DNA of 64,000 nt from Colidextribacter sp. OB.20. Its GTDB lineage: Bacteria > Bacillota > Clostridia > Oscillospirales > Oscillospiraceae. The stretch covers positions 1 to 64,000 of the forward strand of contig NZ_QWKG01000021.1 of the NCBI RefSeq assembly GCF_009911595.1. The letters are read 5' to 3'. This document shows positions 15,026 through 23,455 of the stretch, one piece after another. The translations under genes and the position numbers were made by a program. Every line of letters starts with the position of its first letter. The stretch's first letter is position 1. The notes beneath the pieces were generated by a model. That model saw nothing but the letters and a program-made list of their open reading frames with translations. It was not told the DNA's origin and did no database searches.

Positions 15026-15991
15026 TCAGCCCCGGTTGACGCAGAACTTGGGCTCCCGGCCGGCCAGGGTGTCGATGACGTTCTGGGCGGCCACCATGCT
15101 CACCTTGTGGTAGGACTCATAGCTCTCCGCGCCGGTGTGGGGGGTCAGAACCACGTTCTGGCACTTGAAGATGGCGGAATCGGCGGGCAGGGGCTCCACC
15201 TCGAAGGCGTCCAGGGCCGCGCCGGCGATCTTACCGGACAGCATGGCCTCGGCCAGGTCGTCCAGGTCCACCAGGGCGCCCCGGGCGGCGTTGATGAGGA
15301 AGGCGCCGTCCTTCATCCGGGCGAAGGTGTCCTTGTTGAACAGGTGGTGGTTCTCGGCGGTGGCGGGGACGTGGAGGCTGATGATATCGCAGGTCTCGAT
15401 GATCTCGTCCTGGCTGACCATCTCCACCCCCAGCTTCTTGGCGGCCTCCTCGTTGGGGAACAGGTCGAAGGCCTTCACCTTCACGTCAAAGACCGTCAGC
15501 TTCCGGGCCACCTCCCGGGCAATGGCGCCGAAGCCCAGCAGGCCCACCGTCTTGCCGGCCAGCTCGTTGCCGATGTACCGGGTCCAGGTGCTCTTCTCCA
15601 TGTCCTTGTGGAGGGAGATCACACCCCGCAGCACGTCGATGATAAAGCCGATGGTCAGCTCAGCCACAGCGTTGGAGTTCTGGCCGGGGCAGTTGCAGGC
15701 CTTCACACCGTACTTGGTCGCGTCAGGCAGGTTGATGTTGTCCACGCCCACGCCGAATTTGCACACGCACTTCAGCTTGGGGGCCAGCTTGAACACCTTC
15801 TCGTCATAGTAGTCCATGCCGATAATGGCCGCGTCGATGTCGGGGATAATCTCCGCCAGCTCCTCATAGCTGTATGCGGGGAAGGGGCGGGAGGGGTCGA
15901 AGATGACCTCGTGGCCGTTGTCCTCCAGCAGCTTCCAGGCGTCCTTGCACAGCTCGTCAAAGCGGGTAGCCGAAACCAAAACCTTTCCCAT
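15026..15991 (-). CDS. D-isomer-specific 2-hydroxyacid dehydrogenase, 321 aa
   Basis: The NAD-binding fold carries 'GLLGFGAIAREVA' near residue 150, and the catalytic triad region is present: Arg in 'NAARGALVD', Glu in 'FEVEPLP', His in 'LTPHTGAES'. The N-terminal part resembles phosphoglycerate and glyoxylate/hydroxypyruvate reductases. It would reduce a 2-keto acid, or oxidise a 2-hydroxy acid, with NAD(H). Position between two SDRs in the TRAP operon suggests a role in the same catabolic route. Confidence 0.85.
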   Translation of the reverse strand: MGKVLVSATRFDELCKDAWKLLEDNGHEVIFDPSRPFPAYSYEELAEIIPDIDAAIIGMDYYDEKVFKLAPKLKCVCKFGVGVDNINLPDATKYGVKACNCPGQNSNAVAELTIGFIIDVLRGVISLHKDMEKSTWTRYIGNELAGKTVGLLGFGAIAREVARKLTVFDVKVKAFDLFPNEEAAKKLGVEMVSQDEIIETCDIISLHVPATAENHHLFNKDTFARMKDGAFLINAARGALVDLDDLAEAMLSGKIAGAALDAFEVEPLPADSAIFKCQNVVLTPHTGAESYESYHKVSMVAAQNVIDTLAGREPKFCVNRG

Positions 15992-16041
15992 GGTAAAAAC
16001 TTCCTTTCTACATGCGTTTTTTTAAAGTATCTGTCGACTGC

Positions 16042-16836
16042 TCAGGCCTGCTCCCCCTGGGCAAAGCGCCAAGGCATGGCGCAGTCCTGAACCGTAAACT
16101 TTCCGCCGCTGATCTCCAGGTCAATGCCGGTGATGTACCGGGCGGCGTCGGAGGCCAGGAACACCAGGGGCTTGGCCAGGTCCTCCGGCCGGCCCAGCCG
16201 GCCCAGGGCGATGTCCTTGGTGAACTTCTCCTTATACTGGGCCACCATCTCTTCGCTGATGGGGGTGACCACCATGCCAGGGATGTAGCCCACCACCCGG
16301 ATGCCGTAGGGGGCCAGGGCCGCCGCGGTAGACCGGGTCAGGTTGGACACCGCCGCCTTGGTGGCCGCGTAAAGCACCCCGTTGGCGTGGGGAATTTTGG
16401 CGCAGAAGCTGGAGGCGTTGAGAATCACCCCGCTTCCCTGCTCCTTCATCAGCCGGGCGGCGATCTGGGTGCACTCCACCACCGCCCGCAGGTTGATGGC
16501 GCAGATCTGCTCCCAGTCCTCCCGGGTGAAATCCAAAAAGGGCTTGTTGACAGCGACGCCCGCGTTGTTCAGCCACACATCCAGGGAGCCGAATTTCTCC
16601 CGAACCCGCCGGGCATAGCCCTCTACCTTCTCCAGGTCGGTGACGTCGCAGCTCTCATAATAGACGGTAAAGCCCTCCAGGGCCATCTCCCGGGCAAATT
16701 CCTCCAGCGGCTCCAGCCGGCGGCCCAGAACGGCCACACGAGCCCCCTCCCGCAGAAACTCCTGGGCGGCGGCCCGGCCGATTCCGGTGGCTCCGCCGGT
16801 GATGACCACAGTCTTTCCGGTCAAATTCAGATCCAT
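16042..16836 (-). CDS. Short-chain dehydrogenase/reductase, 264 aa
   Basis: Classical SDR motifs: 'TGGATGIG' at 14-21, 'NNAG' near 91, 'NASSF' with the catalytic Ser near 140 and YAATK near 156, followed by 'PGMVVTP'. The family includes gluconate 5-dehydrogenase and related sugar-acid dehydrogenases, which would fit the context. It is the first enzyme gene downstream of dctP, separated by a very strong hairpin. Confidence 0.85.
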   Translation of the reverse strand: MDLNLTGKTVVITGGATGIGRAAAQEFLREGARVAVLGRRLEPLEEFAREMALEGFTVYYESCDVTDLEKVEGYARRVREKFGSLDVWLNNAGVAVNKPFLDFTREDWEQICAINLRAVVECTQIAARLMKEQGSGVILNASSFCAKIPHANGVLYAATKAAVSNLTRSTAAALAPYGIRVVGYIPGMVVTPISEEMVAQYKEKFTKDIALGRLGRPEDLAKPLVFLASDAARYITGIDLEISGGKFTVQDCAMPWRFAQGEQA

Positions 16837-16877
16837 ACACTCCGGCCTGAGCGGCCTGTCTCTCCTTTCCGGCGAAA

Positions 16878-16912
16878 GGGACGGCGCCCGGCACTCCGCC
16901 GGGCGCCGTCCC
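16878..16912. repeat. Perfect 15-bp hairpin between dctP and the SDR gene
   Basis: GGGACGGCGCCCGGC (16878-16892) pairs perfectly with 16898-16912 across a five-base loop. There is no T-run on the minus strand, so it is more likely an mRNA processing or stabilising structure (raising the transporter message above the enzymes) than a full terminator. Confidence 0.75.
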
Positions 16913-16944
16913 TGTGCTCATTTGCTTGCCTGAGGGCAGACGAA

Positions 16945-18147
16945 TTAATAGTTGAAGGTGGACTTTACGTCGTTGACAAAGTCGGCGTAGGAGCCGGTCA
17001 TGTACTTGTCGGCGATCATGGCGTCAGCGCTGGCATAGAAGGCGTCCATATCCAGCTCGCTCTGGGGCACGATCTTCACGCCGGCATCGGCGACGGTCTT
17101 GGCGCAGTCCTCGCGGAACTTCAGGATCTCCTCGTGGTAGTAGTTGCCCTGATACTTCTGGAGCAGGCCCATGAGAACGGCCTTGTAGTCGTCGGGCAGC
17201 TGATCCCAAGCGGTGGGGTTGGTGTAATAAGCGGAGACCAGGTAGCTGTGGTCGGTCTCATAGAAGGTATCCAGAACCTCATAGAACTTGCCGTCCACGG
17301 TGTTGGCGATGGGGTTGTCCTGGCCCTGAACCACGCCGGTCTGCAGGCCGGTGTACAGCTCAGTGTAAGCCACGGGCACGGGAGTGGCGCCCAGGCAGGA
17401 GATGACATCCTGCCACACTTGGGCCTCCATGGAGCGGACCTTGGTGCCGGACAGGTCGGCGGGGCTCTTGATCTGCTTCACGCCCTTGGTGGACAGGCAG
17501 CGGGAGCCGGTGCAGTTGAAGCCCAGAGTCACCAGGCCGGCGGTCTCCTCCAGCTCCTTGTACAGCTCATAGGCCTTGGGGCTGCTGGACAGGTAGTTCA
17601 GCTCGTCCTCCTCGCTGTGGAACAGGTAGGGCAGGGCGAACACGCCGAAGGTGTCCACGTAGGTGGACATTACGGTAACATTGGAGGTGACGAACTGAGC
17701 GGTGTTGTTGCGGACCAGCTCAACGGCCTCGGACTCGCTGCCCAGGACGGAGTTGTAGAAGATGTCCCACTTGAAGTGGCCGTTGGTCAGCTCCTCCAGC
17801 TCCTGGCCCATCAGCTTGACGGCCACGGACTGGGGGTTGCTCTCCTGGAGGCAGACGGCGATGGTCCAGGTGATGTCGTCGGTGGAGGTGACGGTGGCGT
17901 GGGCATCGGCGGCGGGGTCGCCGTCCCGGTAGATGGCGATGCAGGGATAGGGATCGCTCTCGTCATAGGTGTAGGCGCCAGAGGCGGAGCCGCCGTTGGA
18001 GCCGGCGGGGGTGCCGGGGTTCTGGCTGCCAGCGGAGGTGCCGGGATTACTGTTGCTGGCAGGGGGGGTATTGGGGTTCTGGACGGAGCAGGCGGCGATG
18101 GACAGGGCCATAGCCGCAGCCAGGGCAAGGGAAAGCAGTTTCTTCAT
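16945..18147 (-). CDS. dctP: TRAP transporter substrate-binding lipoprotein DctP, 400 aa
   Basis: I chose the ATG at 18147 (MKKLLSLALAAAMALS), which has AAAGGAG upstream and gives a typical lipoprotein signal with lipidated Cys20. A Ser/Gly/Pro/Asn-rich linker of about 35 residues follows, then the binding domain with 'GTKVRSMEAQVWQDVISCLGATPVPVA', containing the conserved Arg that binds a substrate carboxylate in DctP proteins. This indicates an organic acid or sugar acid as substrate. Transcribed after dctQ and dctM. Confidence 0.9.
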   Translation of the reverse strand: MKKLLSLALAAAMALSIAACSVQNPNTPPASNSNPGTSAGSQNPGTPAGSNGGSASGAYTYDESDPYPCIAIYRDGDPAADAHATVTSTDDITWTIAVCLQESNPQSVAVKLMGQELEELTNGHFKWDIFYNSVLGSESEAVELVRNNTAQFVTSNVTVMSTYVDTFGVFALPYLFHSEEDELNYLSSSPKAYELYKELEETAGLVTLGFNCTGSRCLSTKGVKQIKSPADLSGTKVRSMEAQVWQDVISCLGATPVPVAYTELYTGLQTGVVQGQDNPIANTVDGKFYEVLDTFYETDHSYLVSAYYTNPTAWDQLPDDYKAVLMGLLQKYQGNYYHEEILKFREDCAKTVADAGVKIVPQSELDMDAFYASADAMIADKYMTGSYADFVNDVKSTFNY

Positions 18148-18207
18148 CTTAAAATAGTCTCCTTTCAAATTGTTGGACAAAACATACATAACGTATGGTG
18201 TCACCGA

Positions 18208-19503
18208 TTAAAATACCTCGAAGTCCAGCATCATGGGGATAGCCAGGGTAATGGGCTCAAAGAAGGTGATCGCCAGCAGGGCGATGAACATGGGCAGCAG
18301 CCAGGGCATAACATATTTGACCACTTTGTTGAAGTGGACCCCGGTGGTGCCGGCCAGCATAAACAGGGACTGACCGTAGGGAGGCGTCATCAGACCGATC
18401 ATCAGGTTCAGCACCACGATCACGCCCAGGTGGATGGGACTGATGCCCACCGCAGTGGTCAGGGGCTGGAAGATGGGAACCAGCAGCATAATGGTGGGGG
18501 TGGAGTCCAGAATCATGCCGAAGAACAGCAGGATCACGTCGATAATCAGCAGGATGACCCACTTGTTGTTGGTGAGGGAGGTGATGCCGTTGTACATTTT
18601 CTCGCCCAGGTGCTCAAACTGGAGAACCCAGCCGAACAGGGAGGCGGAGGAGACAATGGCCAGAGCGGGGACGATGCCGGACACGGTGCCGTCCACCACC
18701 GCCAGCAGGTTCTTCACCGGCATGTCATGATAGATGAAGCAGACCACAATGATGCAGTAGGTGATAGCGATGCAGGAGGCCTCGGTGGGGGTGAAGTAGC
18801 CGCACATGATGCCGCCCATGATGATGATGGGGAGCAGCAGTGCGAAGAAGGAACGGCGGATGCAGGTAAACAGCTCCCGCATGGTAGCCCGTTTATGTAC
18901 GGTATAGCCGCGGCGCTTGGCCACGATGAACACGGCAATGCACAGAATCAGCCCGATGGCGATGCCGGGGCCCACGCCGGCGGTGAACAGGGTGCCTACC
19001 GAGACGGAGGCGGCGGAACCGTATACGACCATGGGGATGGAGGGGGGAACGATGGGGCCCATGGTGGCGGAGGCGGCGGTGATGCCGAAGATGGTATCGT
19101 CGTCATAGCCCTCGTCCCGCATGGCCTTGATTTCCACATTGCCCAGGCCGCCCACGTCCGCCAACGCAGAGCCAGACATACCGGAGAACAGGAAGGAGGC
19201 CAGCACGTTTACATAGGCCAGGCCGCCGGGGAGATGTCCCAACAGGGCCCGGCAGAAGTTGAAGATACGGTCTGTGATACCGCCGTTGTTCATCACAATA
19301 CCGGCGGCCATGAACATGGGGATGGCCAGCAGCACGAAGCTGTCCAGGCTGCCGTACATCTTAGCCATAACGGCCATGCTGTCGATATTGCCGTGGAGGA
19401 ACACATAGCTCAGACCGCTGGAGAGCAGCGCCATATAGATGGGGGCGCCGCAGGCCAGGAATACAATAAATACGGCCAAATAGACCCAAAATGCCATACT
19501 CAT
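18208..19503 (-). CDS. dctM: TRAP transporter large membrane subunit DctM, 431 aa
   Basis: The protein is hydrophobic throughout with about 12 membrane segments. It shows the DctM signatures 'SGMSGSALADVGGLG', 'ASATMGPIVPPSIPMVVYG' and 'LMIGLMTPPYGQSLFMLAG'. It forms the sodium-coupled channel subunit. It begins five bases after dctQ, and dctP follows after 60 bases. Confidence 0.95.
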   Translation of the reverse strand: MSMAFWVYLAVFIVFLACGAPIYMALLSSGLSYVFLHGNIDSMAVMAKMYGSLDSFVLLAIPMFMAAGIVMNNGGITDRIFNFCRALLGHLPGGLAYVNVLASFLFSGMSGSALADVGGLGNVEIKAMRDEGYDDDTIFGITAASATMGPIVPPSIPMVVYGSAASVSVGTLFTAGVGPGIAIGLILCIAVFIVAKRRGYTVHKRATMRELFTCIRRSFFALLLPIIIMGGIMCGYFTPTEASCIAITYCIIVVCFIYHDMPVKNLLAVVDGTVSGIVPALAIVSSASLFGWVLQFEHLGEKMYNGITSLTNNKWVILLIIDVILLFFGMILDSTPTIMLLVPIFQPLTTAVGISPIHLGVIVVLNLMIGLMTPPYGQSLFMLAGTTGVHFNKVVKYVMPWLLPMFIALLAITFFEPITLAIPMMLDFEVF

Positions 19504-19508
19504 ACCGC

Positions 19509-20006
19509 TTATCCCTCCTCTACTTTCTTACCCCCGGCCTGGTAGTCGGGGATATGCTCCAGCACCATCTTCTGAATGCAGCGGATGATGTTCAGCACGG
19601 AGCTCATGGGGATGACCGAGGCCACAAGGCCCTTGTTCAGCTGAAGGGCGAAGGTCCTGGCCGTAGAGCTGTAGGCCACATACTTAAAGCCGTAGTAGCC
19701 AATCCAGATGAATACCAGAATGGTCACAATATCCCAGAAAATGGTCACCGCGGCGGCGAACTTGGGGCCGAATTTGTCGGGCAGGATGGTCACGCGGATG
19801 TGCTTGTCATACTTGGTGCCGAAGGACAGGCCGAAAAAGATCATCCAGACGAAGGCCAGCCGGGAGGCCTCTTCCGTCCAGGAGATAGGCGAGCCAATCA
19901 AGCGGGTGAGGATCCCCAAAAACACCACAACGAACATGACGACAAAAAGTATTCCCATGCAGATTCGTTCCAGGTGCTTGTCGAGGAAGCTTAGAATGTT
20001 TTTCAA
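19509..20006 (-). CDS. dctQ: TRAP transporter small membrane subunit DctQ, 165 aa
   Basis: Four membrane segments and the conserved 'WTEEASRLAFVWMIFFGLSFG' stretch (residues ~44-64) identify DctQ, the membrane scaffold of TRAP transporters. First gene of the leftward operon; start has AGGAGGAGAT upstream. Confidence 0.95.
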   Translation of the reverse strand: MKNILSFLDKHLERICMGILFVVMFVVVFLGILTRLIGSPISWTEEASRLAFVWMIFFGLSFGTKYDKHIRVTILPDKFGPKFAAAVTIFWDIVTILVFIWIGYYGFKYVAYSSTARTFALQLNKGLVASVIPMSSVLNIIRCIQKMVLEHIPDYQAGGKKVEEG

Positions 20007-20122
20007 CTACATCTCCTCCTTTATCATTTTGGCGTTTTCCGCCGCAGCTGTCTGGAGGGTCCTGGCACCCCTGGGTTACTCCCGCCCGACCAACCGGGAC
20101 TGCGACCGTGCGCTGAGTGAGC

Positions 20123-20166
20123 TTGTCTGCCCTGAAAGGACAGACAAAAGCAGGGTACCCTGCTTT
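20123..20166. promoter_or_regulatory. Two adjacent inverted repeats upstream of dctQMP
   Basis: TTGTCTG (20123-20129) pairs with CAGACAA (20141-20147), and next to it AAAGCAGGGTACCCTGCTTT (20147-20166) is a perfect 20-bp palindrome. They could be operators or a leader structure of the TRAP operon. On the minus strand the palindrome is followed by only a short T stretch. Confidence 0.55.
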
Positions 20167-20590
20167 CTGTCACCCATGCCTTGCCCCAATAAGATATCAC
20201 AAGCCGTTCCGCCGTGTAAAGATGTCATTTTCGATGAAAAACAATCACTGCTGTTTCCTAATTCAGACCTATCCCAACTTTTCCCCAGGCCCCATTTGTT
20301 GAAATTGACCAACGCAAAATGACGTTTGTTCTTCCCTTCCTTAATAGGACAGAAAAAACGGAACAGCTGAGCAAATAAACCCCGTTTACCCCCGAAAACA
20401 CAAGAATTTTGGGGCAGCCCTTCTCATTTACCTCTTGTACAAAATCACCTATCATTTTTTAGTACATTTCACAATCAGAATGTAAGGCGATATTTAGAAA
20501 ACACTGTTTTCGGCCACATTTTCCCTCCATTTCCCCACAGAAACAATTATTTTATTTCAAAAATGCAGAGAACGCATGAAAAAGGGAGAG

Positions 20591-20619
20591 TTGCAAAAAG
20601 AGAACGGGAATGATATTTT
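20591..20619 (+). promoter_or_regulatory. Probable sigma-A promoter of the dehydratase-aldolase operon
   Basis: TTGCAA (20591-20596), 17-bp spacer, extended TGA-TATTTT (-10 at 20614-20619), 60 bases before the start codon. The -10 is weak apart from the TG extension. Confidence 0.5.
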
Positions 20620-20681
20620 AGTGAAAGTTTAGCGTTATTTTTATTTGACTATTTACTATTGTGAAAGGCAGGGTATATTCC

Positions 20682-22361
20682 ATGAGCGATCAACAGGCGC
20701 CAAGAAGCCAGCAGTTCCTGTCCCGCCCGGTCTGGTCCAGCATCCGGGCGCTGTACAAGGGGATGGGCTATGGCGACTATGACCTGTCCCGGCCCATGAT
20801 CGGCATCGCCAACAGCTGGAACGGGGCCAACCCGGGCCACGACAACCTGCGTCAGGTGGCCGAGTGCGTTCGGGAGGGCATCCTCCAGGCCGGCGGCACC
20901 CCGGTGGAGTTCGGCATCATCGGCCCCTGCGACGGCATGGGCTGCGGCAACGACGGGATGCATTACATCCTCCCCGCCCGGGACCTCATCGCCAACGAGG
21001 TGGAGACCATGGTGCAGGTCAATCACCTGGACGCCGTGGTGCTGCTGGGCAGCTGCGACAAGGTGGTCCCCGGCCTGCTCATGGCGGCGGCCCGGCTGGA
21101 CCTGCCCGCCATTCTGGTCAACGGCGGCCCCGCTCTGGGGGGCTGCGTTTTCAACGGGCGGGAGTCGGACAACTCCACCATGGTGGAGGCCCTGGCCATG
21201 CTTAACGACGGAGCCATCACCCAGGAGGAATACAACCGCCTGGAAGCCGACTCCAATCCCTCCTGCGGCTCCTGCTCCTTCCTGGGCACCGCCAACACCA
21301 TGTGCGCCGTGGCGGAGGCCATGGGCATGTGCCTGCCCGGCACCAGCATGATCCCCGCCGTCATGGCGGAGCGCCGCCGGGCCGCCCGGGCCTCGGGCCG
21401 GCGGATTGTGGAGATGGTGCGGGAGGGGCTCACCGCCCGGAAAATCATCTCCAAGAACGGCCTGGAGAATGCCCTGAAGCTGGGTATGGCCATCGGCGGC
21501 TCCACCAATATGGCCCTCCACTTCCCCGCCATCGCCTATGAGGCGGAGTGCGATTTCACCATCGACGACGTGGACCGCATCGCCCGCTCTACCCCTCACC
21601 TGGCCAACATCTACCCCAACGGGCCGGAAAACGTCCCAGCCTTCTACAGGGCCGGGGGCGTGCCCGCTGTGATGAAGCAGCTGCTCCCCCTGCTCAGCCC
21701 GGAGGCTGTCACCTGTACAGGCAAGGGCTGGCCGGAGCTGCTGGAATCCGTCCCCGCTGTGGAGAACGATATCATTCACGCCATCCCCAACGCCTGGCAC
21801 AGCTGGGGCAGCCTGGCAGTCCTCCGGGGCTCCCTGGCCCCCAACACCGCCGTTACCAAGCCCACCGCCATCCATCCGGACATGCTCCGCTTTGAGGGCA
21901 CCGCCGCCTGCTTCGACTCGGAGGACCTGGCCAGCGAGGCGGTGATGGCCGGCAGGATCAAGCCGGGCACCGTCCTGGTGGTGCGCTATGAGGGCCCCAA
22001 GGGAGGCCCGGGCATGCGGGAGATGGTCCGGCTGATGAAGCTGCTCACCGGCCAGGGACTGGCTCTGACCACCGCCGTCATCACCGACGGACGGTTCTCC
22101 GGCTCCAACAACGGCTGCTTCGTCGGACACATCTCCCCCGAGGCCAGCGAGGGCGGCCCCATCGCTGTGGTCCAGGACGGAGACCCCATCCTCATCGACG
22201 TGGAGGGGGGCTGTCTGGAGCTGAATATCCCGCCGGAGGAGCTGTCGGCCCGCCTGGCCGCCTTCACCCCGGCGCCCCGCCCGCCTCTGAGAGGCTGGCT
22301 CAATGTCTACGCCCGGCTGTCTGAGTCGGCGGACAAGGGCGCCATTATCCGCAACCGCTGA
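20682..22361 (+). CDS. IlvD/Edd-family Fe-S dehydratase, 559 aa
   Basis: Start ATG 20682 is preferred over a GTG seven codons upstream. The cluster cysteines are in 'GPCDGMG', 'GSCDKVVPG' and 'NPSCGSCSFLGTANTM'; the C-terminal 'TDGRFSG' loop is present. The family contains dihydroxyacid dehydratase and several aldonate/sugar-acid dehydratases that make 2-keto-3-deoxy acids. The following gene is a DapA-family lyase and the divergent operon is a TRAP transporter with SDRs, so a sugar-acid dehydratase is more likely than valine biosynthesis. No other ilv gene is near. Confidence 0.85.
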   Translation: MSDQQAPRSQQFLSRPVWSSIRALYKGMGYGDYDLSRPMIGIANSWNGANPGHDNLRQVAECVREGILQAGGTPVEFGIIGPCDGMGCGNDGMHYILPARDLIANEVETMVQVNHLDAVVLLGSCDKVVPGLLMAAARLDLPAILVNGGPALGGCVFNGRESDNSTMVEALAMLNDGAITQEEYNRLEADSNPSCGSCSFLGTANTMCAVAEAMGMCLPGTSMIPAVMAERRRAARASGRRIVEMVREGLTARKIISKNGLENALKLGMAIGGSTNMALHFPAIAYEAECDFTIDDVDRIARSTPHLANIYPNGPENVPAFYRAGGVPAVMKQLLPLLSPEAVTCTGKGWPELLESVPAVENDIIHAIPNAWHSWGSLAVLRGSLAPNTAVTKPTAIHPDMLRFEGTAACFDSEDLASEAVMAGRIKPGTVLVVRYEGPKGGPGMREMVRLMKLLTGQGLALTTAVITDGRFSGSNNGCFVGHISPEASEGGPIAVVQDGDPILIDVEGGCLELNIPPEELSARLAAFTPAPRPPLRGWLNVYARLSESADKGAIIRNR

Positions 22362-22428
22362 TCGTGAGTCCCGGGCAGGCCGGCCAGCCTCCGGTCCCCG
22401 CCCGAAAATATTGAAAGGATGATTTATT

Positions 22429-23334
22429 ATGCAGAAACTGTTTGGAACCGTAGTCCCCGTTATCACCCCCCTCACCGAGGACGACAAGATCGACGTCCAG
22501 AGCCTGAAGAACCTGGTTGACCACTGCATCGACAACGGCCTGCAGTGCCTGTACCCCTGCGGCACCACCGGCGAGATGATGTATCTCACCGTGGAGGAGC
22601 GCAAGCTGGTGGCCGAGGTTGTGCTGGAGCACACCGCCAAGCGGGTCCCCGTCTTTGTTCAGGTGGGCGCCTGGAACCTGGCCGACACCATCGAGCTGGC
22701 CAAGCACGCCGTGGAGAAGGGCGCCGACGGCATCGGCGTGGTCACCCCCGTGTTCTACAAGCTCAGCGACCAGGGCCTGGTGGACTTCTATGAGGCCGTG
22801 TCCAAGGCCGTCCCCGCTGACTTCCCCGTCTATCTCTACAGCATCCCCCAGAACGCCATCAACGACATCACCCCCGCCTGCGCGGAGAAGATTGCCGAGA
22901 AGTGCCCCAACGTGGTGGGCATCAAGTACAGCTTCCCCGACTTTACCAAGCTGCAGCAGTTCATGACCATCCGGAACGAGACCTTCAGCGTGCTGGTGGG
23001 CCCCGACCACCTGTTTGAGGCTCTGTGCGCCGTGGGCGGCGAGGGCGTTGTGTCCGGCAACGCCATGTGCATCCCTGAGCACTACGCCAAGGTGTGGGCC
23101 GCCATCCAGGCCAAGGACTTCGATCTGGCCACCAAGTATCAGCGCCGCACCAACATCCTCAACGCCACCATGTGCGCCATCAACAACATCGCCGCTTACA
23201 AGGTGATTTTGAAGAACGAGGGCGTCATTGCCACCAGCAAGATGCGCCGGCCCATGGAGAACCTGACCCCCGAGCAGGAGAAAGAGCTGCTCAAGACCAT
23301 GGCCGATCTGAAATACCGCGAGGTTCTGATCTGA
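22429..23334 (+). CDS. DapA/NAL-family aldolase, 301 aa
   Basis: The (beta/alpha)8 Schiff-base lyase signature is complete: GTTGE at residues 45-49, Tyr137 in 'YLYSIPQ' and Schiff-base Lys166 in 'VVGIKYS'. Members cleave 2-keto-3-deoxy sugar acids, cleave N-acetylneuraminate, or make dihydrodipicolinate. Located right after the dehydratase, it most likely splits the 2-keto-3-deoxy product to pyruvate and an aldehyde, which the SDRs and hydroxyacid dehydrogenase of the divergent operon could handle. Confidence 0.85.
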   Translation: MQKLFGTVVPVITPLTEDDKIDVQSLKNLVDHCIDNGLQCLYPCGTTGEMMYLTVEERKLVAEVVLEHTAKRVPVFVQVGAWNLADTIELAKHAVEKGADGIGVVTPVFYKLSDQGLVDFYEAVSKAVPADFPVYLYSIPQNAINDITPACAEKIAEKCPNVVGIKYSFPDFTKLQQFMTIRNETFSVLVGPDHLFEALCAVGGEGVVSGNAMCIPEHYAKVWAAIQAKDFDLATKYQRRTNILNATMCAINNIAAYKVILKNEGVIATSKMRRPMENLTPEQEKELLKTMADLKYREVLI

Positions 23335-23377
23335 TCCCTTTCCTGCGCGCCGCGCCGACCTGATCCTGTCATATCAA

Positions 23378-23418
23378 AGCGCCGTCAGCCGCAAATGCGG
23401 CTGACGGCGCTCTTTTTT
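23378..23418 (+). terminator. Strong intrinsic terminator after the aldolase gene
   Basis: A perfect 15-bp stem (23378-23392 with 23397-23411) and a 4-base loop, followed by TCTTTTTT. Confidence 0.95.
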
Positions 23419-23455
23419 CTCTTTCCTTGCACCCCTGAGGGGTCTCCCGCTGTCC

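Larger units (their letters stand above)
20007..20660. other. 650-bp divergent control region between dctQ and the dehydratase
   Basis: No supported gene. It is notably AT-rich compared with its flanks. Two adjacent inverted repeats lie on the dctQ side (see 20123-20166) and a promoter on the dehydratase side. No regulator gene is nearby, so control of this island is probably by a distant factor. Confidence 0.6.

Noticed and set aside
16012-19545. Very long open frame on the plus strand opposite the SDR, dctP and dctM genes
   Set aside because: GC-rich third codon positions keep antisense frames open. It is His/Gly/Gln/Val-rich without any domain and lies opposite three well-recognised genes.
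20682-22361. Dehydratase as branched-chain amino acid enzyme IlvD
   Set aside because: No other ilv gene is nearby, and the aldolase and TRAP context point to sugar-acid dehydration. The family assignment is kept but the gene symbol is withheld.
20649-22640. Long minus-strand frame opposite the IlvD/Edd dehydratase
   Set aside because: Low-complexity composition and no start signal; shadow of the real gene.
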